DNA from: Granulosicoccus sp964437945
GTDB lineage: Bacteria > Pseudomonadota > Gammaproteobacteria > Granulosicoccales > Granulosicoccaceae
Reading direction: 5' to 3'
DNA length: 10,430 bases
Assembly (NCBI GenBank): GCA_964437945.1
Contig: CAYTJF010000212.1
Coordinates: forward strand, 1-10,430
The stretch's first letter is position 1. Every line of letters starts with the position of its first letter. Both the position numbers and the translations under genes were made by a program. The notes under the pieces were generated by a model that did no database searches, was not told the origin of the DNA, and worked only from the letters and a program-made list of their open reading frames with translations. Positions 1 through 6,791 of the stretch are shown in pieces.

Positions 1-2
1 CC

Positions 3-1289
3 CTTTCTTATGCCGAGCGTGCAGCGAAACTAAGAGAAGCCGCCTCAGCACTTACAGTAGATGAAGCCGGCGTGACAACACGATCAAAACTATTTACGCG
101 TGAGCACGGCAAAGTGCTTCGCGAAACGCAAATGGAACTGTCACGGCTGGGTGATCGGTTCATGTTATCGGCAAGCTATGCGGGAAGAATTGCTGCCGAT
201 GAAAAAATCGACAGCCCACCCTTTGACACAATTATCACTCGCCAGGCCCGAGGTGTTGCAACGCTGATTGTTCCGTGGAATTGGCCACTATCGATTCTTG
301 GTGCAAAACTACCGCAAGCACTATTGGCTGGTAACACAGTTGTTATCAAACTGCCCGAGAATGCGTCCCTGGCACCAATGCAGACACTGCAATTTATTGC
401 ACAACTGTTTCCACCCGGGGTCGTTAACATTTTAACCGGGGATGCCTACGAGATGGGTGATGCTCTGGTCGGACACCCGTTGGTTCGCACAGTGAACTTT
501 ACCGGTTCCATACCCATTGGCAAACACATCATGAAAGTGGCTGCAAACAATTTAACGCATGTCATTCTTGAATTGGGTGGCAACGATGCTGCGATTGTTC
601 TGGACGATGCAGTATTGGATGAGTCCGCATTTGCGAAAATGTACTTTTCGGTTTTTGCAACATCCGGGCAAATCTGCATGGCAATGAAACGACTGTATGT
701 GCACGCCAATCGATATGATGAAGTAATCGATGGTATGAAGGCCATGTGCGACAAAGCGGTGGTTGGCGACGGACTGCTGGATGAAACCACCATGGGACCA
801 GTCAATAATGCCAGGCAATTAAAATTAGTAAGAGACATGCTTGCAGAAGCTTCCGCCCACGGCTGCGAGGTGCGGCAGCTTGGCAAGGTACCCGATGAAA
901 ATTTGTATTCACACGGCTATTTTCAGAAACCCACATTGGTACTGAATCCCGATAAGCACTTGTCTGTAGTCAAAGATGAACAGTTCGGGCCGGTACTGCC
1001 GATCGTTCCGTTTATAACCGATGATGAAGCAATTACAATGGCAAACGACAGCGAATATGGACTATGTTCTTCGGTGTGGACGCAGGACAAAGGTCGGGCT
1101 TTACAGATAGCAAGACAGTTGGAAGCTGGTTACACTTACTTAAACAATCACGGGGCAATGGCGCAGGATTTTCGTGCACCCTTCGGTGGGTTTAAACAAT
1201 CAGGCATTGGCAGGAACCTAGGATTTGAAGGCGTGGCGGCGTTTACCGAAAAACACGCCATATCCAGTGAGCCTGGCTTTTTGTTCTAA
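3..1289 (+). CDS. NAD(P)-dependent aldehyde dehydrogenase, 5' end outside window
   Basis: This gene oxidises an aldehyde to a carboxylic acid with NAD(P)+; the substrate is unknown. The reading frame is open to the left edge. The codons before the GTG at 72 encode ALDH-like helix sequence (LSYAERAAKLREAAS), so that GTG is internal and the true start lies upstream. About 428 residues are visible against a usual 470-500, so some 40-60 N-terminal residues are missing. Counted from the GTG at 72, visible motifs are the oxyanion Asn in PWNWP (N70), the cofactor-binding Lys in VIKLPE (K93), the FTGS turn (143-146), the general-base Glu in LELGGND (E167) and the catalytic Cys in SGQICMA (C202). EQFGPVLP and PFGGFKQSGIG follow near the C terminus. 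The run ELGGNDAAIVL, the KRLYVH after the active site and the NNHGA segment recall the AldA-like ALDH group rather than vanillin dehydrogenases. It converges on the flotillin gene, 4 bases away. The family is certain; the substrate is not. Confidence 0.95.
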   Translation, partial: LSYAERAAKLREAASALTVDEAGVTTRSKLFTREHGKVLRETQMELSRLGDRFMLSASYAGRIAADEKIDSPPFDTIITRQARGVATLIVPWNWPLSILGAKLPQALLAGNTVVIKLPENASLAPMQTLQFIAQLFPPGVVNILTGDAYEMGDALVGHPLVRTVNFTGSIPIGKHIMKVAANNLTHVILELGGNDAAIVLDDAVLDESAFAKMYFSVFATSGQICMAMKRLYVHANRYDEVIDGMKAMCDKAVVGDGLLDETTMGPVNNARQLKLVRDMLAEASAHGCEVRQLGKVPDENLYSHGYFQKPTLVLNPDKHLSVVKDEQFGPVLPIVPFITDDEAITMANDSEYGLCSSVWTQDKGRALQIARQLEAGYTYLNNHGAMAQDFRAPFGGFKQSGIGRNLGFEGVAAFTEKHAISSEPGFLF

Positions 1290-1293
1290 ATTG

Positions 1294-2934
1294 CTATGTC
1301 TTCTTATCTGAATCCAGTGCGTCGGTGACACCACTCAACCCTTTATCCATACTCACACCAAGCTCTTCTCCAAGCTTTTTCAACGCTGGTAACTGCACTG
1401 CCATATCCATCACCGAATCGAGTGCTTGATTGACAACCGGTTTGGATTGATCTCCTCCATTATTGCCACCATTGCCACTGTTGCCACCACTGCTACCCAA
1501 ACCCGAAACATGGTGGATATTAACCGAGGATATCTTCTCTGCAGGTTTGACCATTTCAGCAACCACCTTGGGCAACGCTTCGAGTTTCGCCATTTCTGAT
1601 TTGAGTGCGACAATTTCATTTGAGAGTAAATTATCAGCCTCATTCAACTCCCGGCGCGCATTCGCCTCAACACTGAGTTTCGCACGCTGTGACTCCAGCC
1701 GGAGCTTATTGACTTCGGCTTTTGCGTTCGCTTTAGACAAGGTTGCCTTGGCCTGCTCTACCGAGGCTACTGCTTGCGCCTGAGCAGTAGCAACTAAATC
1801 CTCAGACTTTATTTCACTCTGTTTTTGCGCTTGCAAGAGTGCCACTTGTTTTTCACGCTGCGCTGTTGCTACTGCACGAGCAGTGGCAATGGCCTCAGCT
1901 GCCGCGACAGCTTCCGCCCGAGCCTGATCAGCCGCAGCTTGTGCCTTACTTTCTTCCTGGGACGTTGTAGACACGGCAATATTACGTCGTAGTTTTGCCT
2001 CTTCCAAAGCGGTGGCTTGCTGAATCTCTGCTTCGCTTATTGCCTGCTCTCGAGCAATGTCTTCGGTGCGGATGGCCCGTTCCATCTGTATACGTGCCGC
2101 GTTGGTTGCTTGTTCGCTCTTGGCCTTTCTCTCGGCAATTTCGGACAACTGTTGAGCTCGCAAAGTTTCTATTTCCCGCACTTGTTCCAATTCAGCTGCC
2201 TGTTGTTCAAGATCAATACCCAGCTTTAATTTAGATGCTTCCATTGTTGAGCGATGCACCGCAACCTCAGCATCCCGATCAATGAGTGCACGCTCCTTTT
2301 TGGAATCGGCAATAACTTCGGCCAGACGACGCATACCTACAGCATTAAACGCATTATTTTCATCCAATGATTTAAACGGTGTTTGATCAAGTGAGGTTAA
2401 TGACACGCTTTCAAGCGACAGACCATTTCGGCTTAGAGACGCAGCAACATTCTGTTGTACCTCGGCAACAAAATCACCACGATTCTCGTGTAATTCGTCC
2501 AGCGTCATACGTGCAGCTACCGATCGCAAGGTATCAATTAACTTACCGTCAATGAGTTCATGCAATTTCTCCGGATTAGAGGTTCGATTTCCCAACGTTT
2601 GAGCAGCACGAGTTACGGCATCAATAGACGGGTCAACCGATACGTAAAATTCGACGCCAACATCAACCCGCATTCGGTCTTTTGTAATCAATGCCTGATC
2701 GGCTGAGCGAGACACCTCGAATCGCGTTGTTTGCATATTGACCCGGGTGAGTTCATGGAAATACGGTAGTACCAACACCCCGCCATCCATAACGACTTTA
2801 CGACCACCCAGGCCTGTGCGAATTAAACTGTAGTCACCGGTAGAGCGTTTGTAGAATGATGCAAATATTACAACCAGAATTGCCAGCACAATTAATATGG
2901 CAAGGGTCCAAATGATCAGTGTTGTCGTGTTCAT
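1294..2934 (-). CDS. Flotillin/SPFH-domain membrane protein (YqiK-like)
   Basis: A 546-residue membrane scaffold protein of the flotillin (SPFH/band 7) family, which organises membrane microdomains and forms large oligomers; its role here is unknown. Residues 5-27 form one strongly hydrophobic transmembrane helix with no signal cleavage site, followed by KR. The SPFH domain covers about 30-200 (GGRKVVMDGG, then a long beta-rich stretch and the MTLDELHENR helix). A very long Ala/Glu/Lys/Gln-rich coiled coil runs from about 200 to 455. A Gly/Asn-rich linker (478-495) and a short C-terminal domain follow. Length and order match E. coli YqiK (about 550 residues). The ATG at 2932-2934 has a GAGAG ribosome site, lying 11 bases after the SDR stop, so the gene is probably co-transcribed with the catabolic genes. 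An NfeD/YqiJ-type small membrane partner, often adjacent to such genes, is not present on either side. It is the last minus-strand gene in the window. Confidence 0.9.
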   Translation of the reverse strand: MNTTTLIIWTLAILIVLAILVVIFASFYKRSTGDYSLIRTGLGGRKVVMDGGVLVLPYFHELTRVNMQTTRFEVSRSADQALITKDRMRVDVGVEFYVSVDPSIDAVTRAAQTLGNRTSNPEKLHELIDGKLIDTLRSVAARMTLDELHENRGDFVAEVQQNVAASLSRNGLSLESVSLTSLDQTPFKSLDENNAFNAVGMRRLAEVIADSKKERALIDRDAEVAVHRSTMEASKLKLGIDLEQQAAELEQVREIETLRAQQLSEIAERKAKSEQATNAARIQMERAIRTEDIAREQAISEAEIQQATALEEAKLRRNIAVSTTSQEESKAQAAADQARAEAVAAAEAIATARAVATAQREKQVALLQAQKQSEIKSEDLVATAQAQAVASVEQAKATLSKANAKAEVNKLRLESQRAKLSVEANARRELNEADNLLSNEIVALKSEMAKLEALPKVVAEMVKPAEKISSVNIHHVSGLGSSGGNSGNGGNNGGDQSKPVVNQALDSVMDMAVQLPALKKLGEELGVSMDKGLSGVTDALDSDKKT

Positions 2935-2945
2935 TATTAGTCTCT

Positions 2946-3755
2946 CTACAGCTGGTTTATCTTACAGTGCAAATGTGAACTCATGCCGCCGTCAACCGGG
3001 AGGTTGGTGCCGCGAATCCAACTGGTCATGTCTGACAATAAAAAGGCGACCACTGGTGCTACATCTTCAGGCAACCCTGGTCGGTCCATCACCCTTGCAT
3101 CTTCTTCAGCACGTTCTCCAAGGGTTTCCAAAAAATCTTTCAATATAGGAGTATCCACAGGTCCAGGCGATACAGCATTCATGCGAATACCACGTTCTCG
3201 CCAGGCCCAACGTTCCTTCATTGTCCAAACCACCAGTGCTTCTTTGGAGAAAAAATAACTCCGACCATCATGGTTTGTGATGTTGTGTTCACGCATGAAA
3301 GGCTCAACATCTTCAAACTCCAGATGTTCACTTGCTCGGATACTCTCTAGTGCCGCCGGCCAACCAAAGCCTGCAAGTGATGCAAGATTAACGATAGATG
3401 CATTATCATTGAGCTTCGGAATCATATTCTCGGTGAAGAACTTCAATCCAATTAAATTAACCAACAATACCTTTTCTGCCGGCGCCGTTGGCGGTAGGCC
3501 GGCTATGTTAGCAATCCCGTCAATACCGGTTGGTAGAGCGTTAATCAGCGCTTTTAACGTTCGTCTGTCGGACATATCGGCTATATACAGCTCATCAACA
3601 TGATCGTCTGTCTTGTTGACATCAACACCCAATACATCACCACCGAGTTGTTTGATAAGCCGTGCGGTTTCTTTACCAATACCCGATGAACAGCCAGTTA
3701 CAACGATAATTTTATCGCGCAGAAGCTTGCCCATTGTCCAACTTTGATTTGCCAT
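2946..3755 (-). CDS. Short-chain dehydrogenase, coniferyl-alcohol dehydrogenase-like (CalA type)
   Basis: A 269-residue NAD(P)-dependent SDR predicted to interconvert an alcohol and an aldehyde or ketone in the cytoplasm. The Rossmann glycine motif is TGCSSGIG (20-27). The Asp at the end of the second strand (GVDV, D45) favours NAD over NADP. NIAG (83-86) replaces the usual NNAG, the catalytic Ser is S126 (NLASLAG), and the active-site pair is Y167 and K171 (YFFSK). The C-terminal segment with RMNAVSPGPVDTPIL, a proline-containing DRPGLPEDVA turn and NLPVDGG resembles, from memory, Pseudomonas coniferyl-alcohol dehydrogenase and 3-alpha-hydroxysteroid dehydrogenase relatives. The start is uncertain: the ATG at 3755 has only a weak purine-rich leader, and Met8 (ATG 3732-3734, MGKLLRDKIIVVTG) would match the relatives' N terminus better. 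The neighbour upstream is an aromatic-type aldehyde dehydrogenase, which fits consecutive alcohol-to-aldehyde-to-acid steps. SDR family and residues are seen; the aromatic substrate is inferred. Confidence 0.9.
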   Translation of the reverse strand: MANQSWTMGKLLRDKIIVVTGCSSGIGKETARLIKQLGGDVLGVDVNKTDDHVDELYIADMSDRRTLKALINALPTGIDGIANIAGLPPTAPAEKVLLVNLIGLKFFTENMIPKLNDNASIVNLASLAGFGWPAALESIRASEHLEFEDVEPFMREHNITNHDGRSYFFSKEALVVWTMKERWAWRERGIRMNAVSPGPVDTPILKDFLETLGERAEEDARVMDRPGLPEDVAPVVAFLLSDMTSWIRGTNLPVDGGMSSHLHCKINQL

Positions 3756-3796
3756 AACTTACATTCTCTAATCCATCTGTAGCTCGACTCAGTCTC

Positions 3797-3867
3797 TCTA
3801 CACTCAGCCTGTATACATTAAGCTGTCTACACCAAGCTTTTTACACCAACTTCTCTACATTCAGTTC
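3797..3867. repeat. Tandem array of five degenerate 14-base direct repeats
   Basis: Five head-to-tail units begin at 3797, 3812, 3826, 3840 and 3854. The first is 15 bases long and the others 14. The plus-strand consensus is TCTACAYYMAGYTT. T1, the TACA at positions 3-6 and A10 are identical in all five units, and the TAC cores lie at 3799, 3814, 3828, 3842 and 3856. A shorter decayed unit (TCGACTCAGTCTC, 3784-3796) abuts the left end. Weaker similarity continues at about 3767-3783 and 3868-3881. The array lies between the stop of the aldehyde dehydrogenase and the start of the SDR gene and is read as AAGCTTGGTGTAGA in the mRNA sense. Function is unknown: regulator sites, an RNA element, or slippage-derived sequence are all possible. 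Confidence 0.75.
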
Positions 3868-3875
3868 TCAGCACC

Positions 3876-3891
3876 GACTCGATATCGATTC
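3876..3891. other. Near-palindrome after the aldehyde dehydrogenase stop
   Basis: GACTCGATATCGATTC pairs with its own reverse complement at all but one position pair, with a perfect 10-base core TCGATATCGA (3879-3888). It begins about 19 bases downstream of the aldehyde dehydrogenase stop codon in the direction of transcription. It is not followed by a T run, so it is a poor terminator. A dimeric regulator site or a chance palindrome are both possible. Confidence 0.3.
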
Positions 3892-3909
3892 ACTCTGCAA
3901 TAAAGCTGT

Positions 3910-5367
3910 TCAAAACATCGGTGGATAGGGTCTGCCACCTCTGTCGATGGTAATCCATCGTGTTTCAGTAAACGTTTCAGTTGACCAACGACCTCCATGG
4001 CGACCCACACCCGAAGACTTCGACCCACCAAAAGGTATATGAGGTTCGTCGTTGACCGAGCTGCAATTGATGTGACACATGCCGGTATCCAACGCATGCG
4101 CGATAGCCAAGCCTCGCTGCTCATCTCGGGTGATCACACCGGAGGAAAGACCGTATTCGGTATCGTTAGCTATAGCGATGGCTTGGTCGTCGGTATTAAA
4201 TGGAATGACAGGCACAACCGGGCCAAACGTTTCATTCTGATAAATAGACATATCAGCCGTCACACCGGTCAAAATGGTTGGTTGTACATATCGCCCTTGT
4301 ATTTGCCCCCCCACTTCCACTTTCGCCCCTTTGGCTATTGCATCTTGTAATTGAGACTGCACGTTGTCCACTTGCTTGTCATTAATCAGTGGCCCAATAA
4401 CATTGCCATCACTTTCTGAAGGATCCCCCATTTTCAATGCGCCAGCACGCTTAACGAAAGCATTCAAAAATTCTGAATAGATACTTTGATGAACCAATAC
4501 TTTTTCTACGCTCATGCAAATTTGTCCCTGATGCATAAAGCTACCAAAATTCGCAGCGCCCAGTGCTCTTTCCATATCGGCGTCATCACAAATGATCAAA
4601 GCATCTTTACCGCCCAATTCGATACAGGCTTTTTTCAAGTGCGCACCGGCTTTTGCAGCAATCTGCCGCCCGACAGCTGTTGAGCCGGTAAACGATATGC
4701 CTTTGACAATCGGGTTCTCGACCATTTCGTTACCAACGGCCATGACGTTATCGCGAGAACAGGTCACTACATTTAATACGCCTGGTGGTAACCCAACTGC
4801 CTCAGCGATTTCAGCGAATATTAATCCACCTGTGTAGGGTGTTTCTTCGGAGGGTTTCAGCACAATCGTATTACCGGCAGCCAAAGGAAACGCAAAACCG
4901 CGACTACTGAGCAGTGCAGGAAAATTCCATGGAGAAATAACGCTGACCACACCTAATGGTCGACGTGATGCAATGGATAACTTGTGGTGCTCAGAGGGCA
5001 TGAGTTCACCAATGGGCGCGTAAGTGGTAGCGGCAGCGGCATGAAACACTTCGGGTACATAACCCGATTCAAACATGCCTTTTCCAAACCAACCTCCGGC
5101 TTCAGCCTTTAACGCATCCACCACATCGTTTTGGCGATTGGCAAACTCCTGCGCCATTGCAATCATATAGTGAGCACGTTTGGTGTGCGACAAACTGGTC
5201 CAGCCTGGGAACGCATCTTGGGCTGTTTGAATCGCCTGTTGCACAGCACTTAGGTCTGCATCAGCCACATCGGCCCAGACGTCGCCATTGGCAGGATTCA
5301 TATCACCAAATCGATTCGGCGAACTGACCCACTCACCGCCGCTGTAGTAGTCGAGTTTTCTTGCCAT
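3910..5367 (-). CDS. Aldehyde dehydrogenase, vanillin/benzaldehyde dehydrogenase-like
   Basis: A full-length 485-residue ALDH predicted to oxidise an (aromatic) aldehyde to its acid with NAD(P)+ in the cytoplasm. Active-site features: N148 in the ISPWNFP motif, K171 in LKPSEE, FTGST (226-230), general base E250 in IELGGKDA and nucleophile C284 in GQICMS. ETFGPVVP and the PFGGSKSSGVGRHGG segment follow. The FMHQGQICMS active-site run, the preceding AGGWFGKGMFESGYVPEVF region and the FTETRWITI near the C terminus resemble the benzaldehyde/vanillin dehydrogenase subfamily (XylC/Vdh group) from memory. The ATG at 5365-5367 is 2 bases after the LivF stop, and its ribosome site (GGAAGA, about 9 bases upstream) lies in the last codons of livF, so translation is likely coupled to it. 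The family is certain. The aromatic substrate is inferred from subfamily resemblance and the neighbouring SDR, and a different aldehyde substrate remains possible. Confidence 0.93.
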   Translation of the reverse strand: MARKLDYYSGGEWVSSPNRFGDMNPANGDVWADVADADLSAVQQAIQTAQDAFPGWTSLSHTKRAHYMIAMAQEFANRQNDVVDALKAEAGGWFGKGMFESGYVPEVFHAAAATTYAPIGELMPSEHHKLSIASRRPLGVVSVISPWNFPALLSSRGFAFPLAAGNTIVLKPSEETPYTGGLIFAEIAEAVGLPPGVLNVVTCSRDNVMAVGNEMVENPIVKGISFTGSTAVGRQIAAKAGAHLKKACIELGGKDALIICDDADMERALGAANFGSFMHQGQICMSVEKVLVHQSIYSEFLNAFVKRAGALKMGDPSESDGNVIGPLINDKQVDNVQSQLQDAIAKGAKVEVGGQIQGRYVQPTILTGVTADMSIYQNETFGPVVPVIPFNTDDQAIAIANDTEYGLSSGVITRDEQRGLAIAHALDTGMCHINCSSVNDEPHIPFGGSKSSGVGRHGGRWSTETFTETRWITIDRGGRPYPPMF

Positions 5368-5369
5368 GA

Positions 5370-6044
5370 CTATGATTCTTCCTGTTTGCGAAGATTTCCG
5401 GCACCGTCTCGTCGGTATACAGTAACGGAAGATTTCTTGTACACGGGAATATGTGGGAGTGGTTCAGATTCGACGCCTGGATTGTTAGCAGAGCTCGGGT
5501 AATTGTTAGCGCTCGTTGCATAAGCATGCTGTTCGCTACTTTTTTTTCCAGATACGGCGTTTTTAGCTGCCGTTTCAAACTCGGCTAGCAAGGCTTGTAC
5601 TCTATTGTCTTGCGTTTGCGGTAAGTCTATAGGGTCAGCTGGGCTGGTAGCGGTGTTGGTATTTCTTACGTGTGGCTTAACCCTAGTCGCATCGTCTGTT
5701 GAAATTGCATCATCTGGTGTCGCGCCGCCAGCCATCTTTGTACTAGATGCAGAGCCACTGGATACGCTATTGGCTGTAGCAGATTCTCTCGAGGTTAACT
5801 TCACCACCTGCGTAGGCGTATTCACAACAGCGGTGCGATGTTTCGATGCAGTTGAACTTGCCCGGGCAACCAATGAATCTATATTCTCATTCAGTAACGC
5901 ATCGGCTGATAAAGTTTGCGCACTCTGCTGAGGTACAGTTGGTGTAATGCTTATACCAGCAGAATTACTGAGCAATACGTCAGTCGATGTATCATTGCTT
6001 TGCACTACACTTTCAGCGGCGATCGGTGTAGACTGGGATGCAAT
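5370..6044 (-). other. Low-complexity C-terminal tail of LivF (coding)
   Basis: This segment encodes residues 237-460 of the LivF protein, beyond the end of the ATPase fold. It is dominated by Ser, Thr, Ala, Asn, Val and Asp and looks largely disordered. It holds a small internal duplication: SANN occurs twice 7 residues apart, matching a 9-base repeat ATTGTTAGC at 5481-5489 and 5502-5510. The last roughly 30 residues change character to Pro, Lys, Tyr and Arg (HIPVYKK, VTVYRRDG), which suggests a short linear motif at the end. No domain was recognised. Confidence 0.7.
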
Positions 6045-6752
6045 AGCACCACCCAAATAGGCGGCTTGCACATTTGGGTCTTTGAGTAGATTAGCAGCGC
6101 TGTCTTCGCCAATAATTTTCCCGTTGCCGAGCAAATAGCCTCTGTCGGCAATATTTAAACTCTGTTTGGCATTCTGCTCTACCAACAAAACCCCGACACC
6201 GGAATCTCGCACCTGCATTAATGAACTGAATAGTTCTTTACACAACAATGGTGATAAGCCAAGTGATGGCTCATCCAGCATCAATATCGATGGTGCAGAC
6301 ATTAAAGCTCGGCCGATAGCTACCATTTGTTGTTCACCGCCAGACATGGTTCGAACAATCTGTTTTTTTCGTTCTTCTAATTTCGGAAATAGTGACAGTA
6401 CGTCGTGCAAATTAACTTGGCTCTTATGCCGGGCATGTTCTGCATACGAGCCAAGTTGCAGGTTCTCCTCTACAGAAAGATCGCTAAACACACCTCGACC
6501 TTCAGGAACAAAGGCTATGCCTTGCTCAACTATCTGTGCAGTGTCCAGATGGTGCAATGGTTCACCGGCAAGCGTTATTTGTCCGTCAACTGCGCCAGCA
6601 CAGTTTCCTGCAATCGCGCTAAGCAAGGTGCTCTTACCTGCTCCATTAGCGCCAAGTATGACCACAATTTCATCACCGGCTACACTTAAACTAACTGAGC
6701 GCAGCGCTTCGTGCATCCCATAGTGCACGTTCAAATTCGATACGTTTAGCAT
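5370..6752 (-). CDS. livF: LivF-type ABC transporter ATPase with long C-terminal extension
   Basis: An ATP-binding subunit of a HAAT (branched-chain amino acid-type) importer that powers uptake together with LivG at the inner membrane. The ATPase domain covers residues 1 to about 236: Walker A GANGAGKST (34-42), the PEGR segment after the Q-loop position (83-86), signature SGGEQ (137-141) and Walker B ILMLDEP (156-162). Gln193 (LVEQNA) replaces the switch His, as is usual in LivF. LivF proteins normally end at about 235-240 residues, after the AYLGG seen here at 231-235. This one continues for another 224 residues rich in Ser, Thr, Ala and Asn, with a short predicted amphipathic helix (about 385-400) and a basic, Tyr-containing end (about 436-455). 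The tail is in frame with no internal stop, and the ribosome site for the next gene lies in its last codons. No known domain was recognised in it. The start at ATG 6750-6752 follows livG by 39 bases and has an AGGA about 12 bases upstream. Confidence 0.93.
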   Translation of the reverse strand: MLNVSNLNVHYGMHEALRSVSLSVAGDEIVVILGANGAGKSTLLSAIAGNCAGAVDGQITLAGEPLHHLDTAQIVEQGIAFVPEGRGVFSDLSVEENLQLGSYAEHARHKSQVNLHDVLSLFPKLEERKKQIVRTMSGGEQQMVAIGRALMSAPSILMLDEPSLGLSPLLCKELFSSLMQVRDSGVGVLLVEQNAKQSLNIADRGYLLGNGKIIGEDSAANLLKDPNVQAAYLGGAIASQSTPIAAESVVQSNDTSTDVLLSNSAGISITPTVPQQSAQTLSADALLNENIDSLVARASSTASKHRTAVVNTPTQVVKLTSRESATANSVSSGSASSTKMAGGATPDDAISTDDATRVKPHVRNTNTATSPADPIDLPQTQDNRVQALLAEFETAAKNAVSGKKSSEQHAYATSANNYPSSANNPGVESEPLPHIPVYKKSSVTVYRRDGAGNLRKQEES

Positions 6753-6791
6753 GATAGGTAGTATCCTGATAGTTGGCTACGTACGAACATA
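6753..6791 (-). promoter_or_regulatory. livG-livF gap with ribosome site for livF
   Basis: In the mRNA sense this 39-base gap carries CAGGATACTACCTATC just before the livF ATG. AGGA, 11-12 bases upstream, is the only purine-rich candidate and is somewhat far. I see no terminator or promoter in it, so livF is probably expressed from the same transcript as livG. Confidence 0.45.

Larger units (their letters stand above)
3756..3909. other. 154-base intergenic gap between aldehyde dehydrogenase and SDR genes
   Basis: This is the longest non-coding stretch in the window. Most of it is the 14-base repeat array and its decayed flanks (listed separately). Just after the aldehyde dehydrogenase stop it also holds a 10-base perfect palindrome, TCGATATCGA (3879-3888), inside a 16-base near-palindrome. 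I found no convincing sigma-70 promoter with 16-18 base spacing on the minus strand, and no GC-rich hairpin followed by a T run that would end transcription. The SDR gene could therefore be read through from the operon, or have a promoter I cannot recognise. Confidence 0.6.

Noticed and set aside
72..74. GTG as start of the left-edge aldehyde dehydrogenase
   Set aside because: The frame is open to the edge, and the upstream codons encode a normal ALDH N-terminal helix, so the gene begins outside the window.
1264..1282. CCAG/CTGG hairpin with T run as a terminator
   Set aside because: The stem is only 4 bp and lies within the coding sequence before the stop, so it is too weak to call.
1450..1503. 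Trinucleotide-like run encoding the Gly/Asn linker of the flotillin
   Set aside because: It reflects biased amino acid content of a flexible linker; the codons are not a regular repeat.
1463..1783. 106-codon plus-strand open frame inside the flotillin gene
   Set aside because: It is the mirror of the coiled-coil and Gly/Asn coding region, with no independent support.
5605..5931. 108-codon plus-strand open frame opposite the LivF tail
   Set aside because: I considered whether the tail might be an artefact hiding a real plus-strand gene. This frame has no clear ribosome site and no motif, and the minus-strand frame is continuous with livF.
6166..6723. 185-codon plus-strand open frame
   Set aside because: It is antisense to the conserved LivF ATPase domain. 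Its translation is Cys/Ser-rich without any recognisable motif, as expected of a shadow frame.
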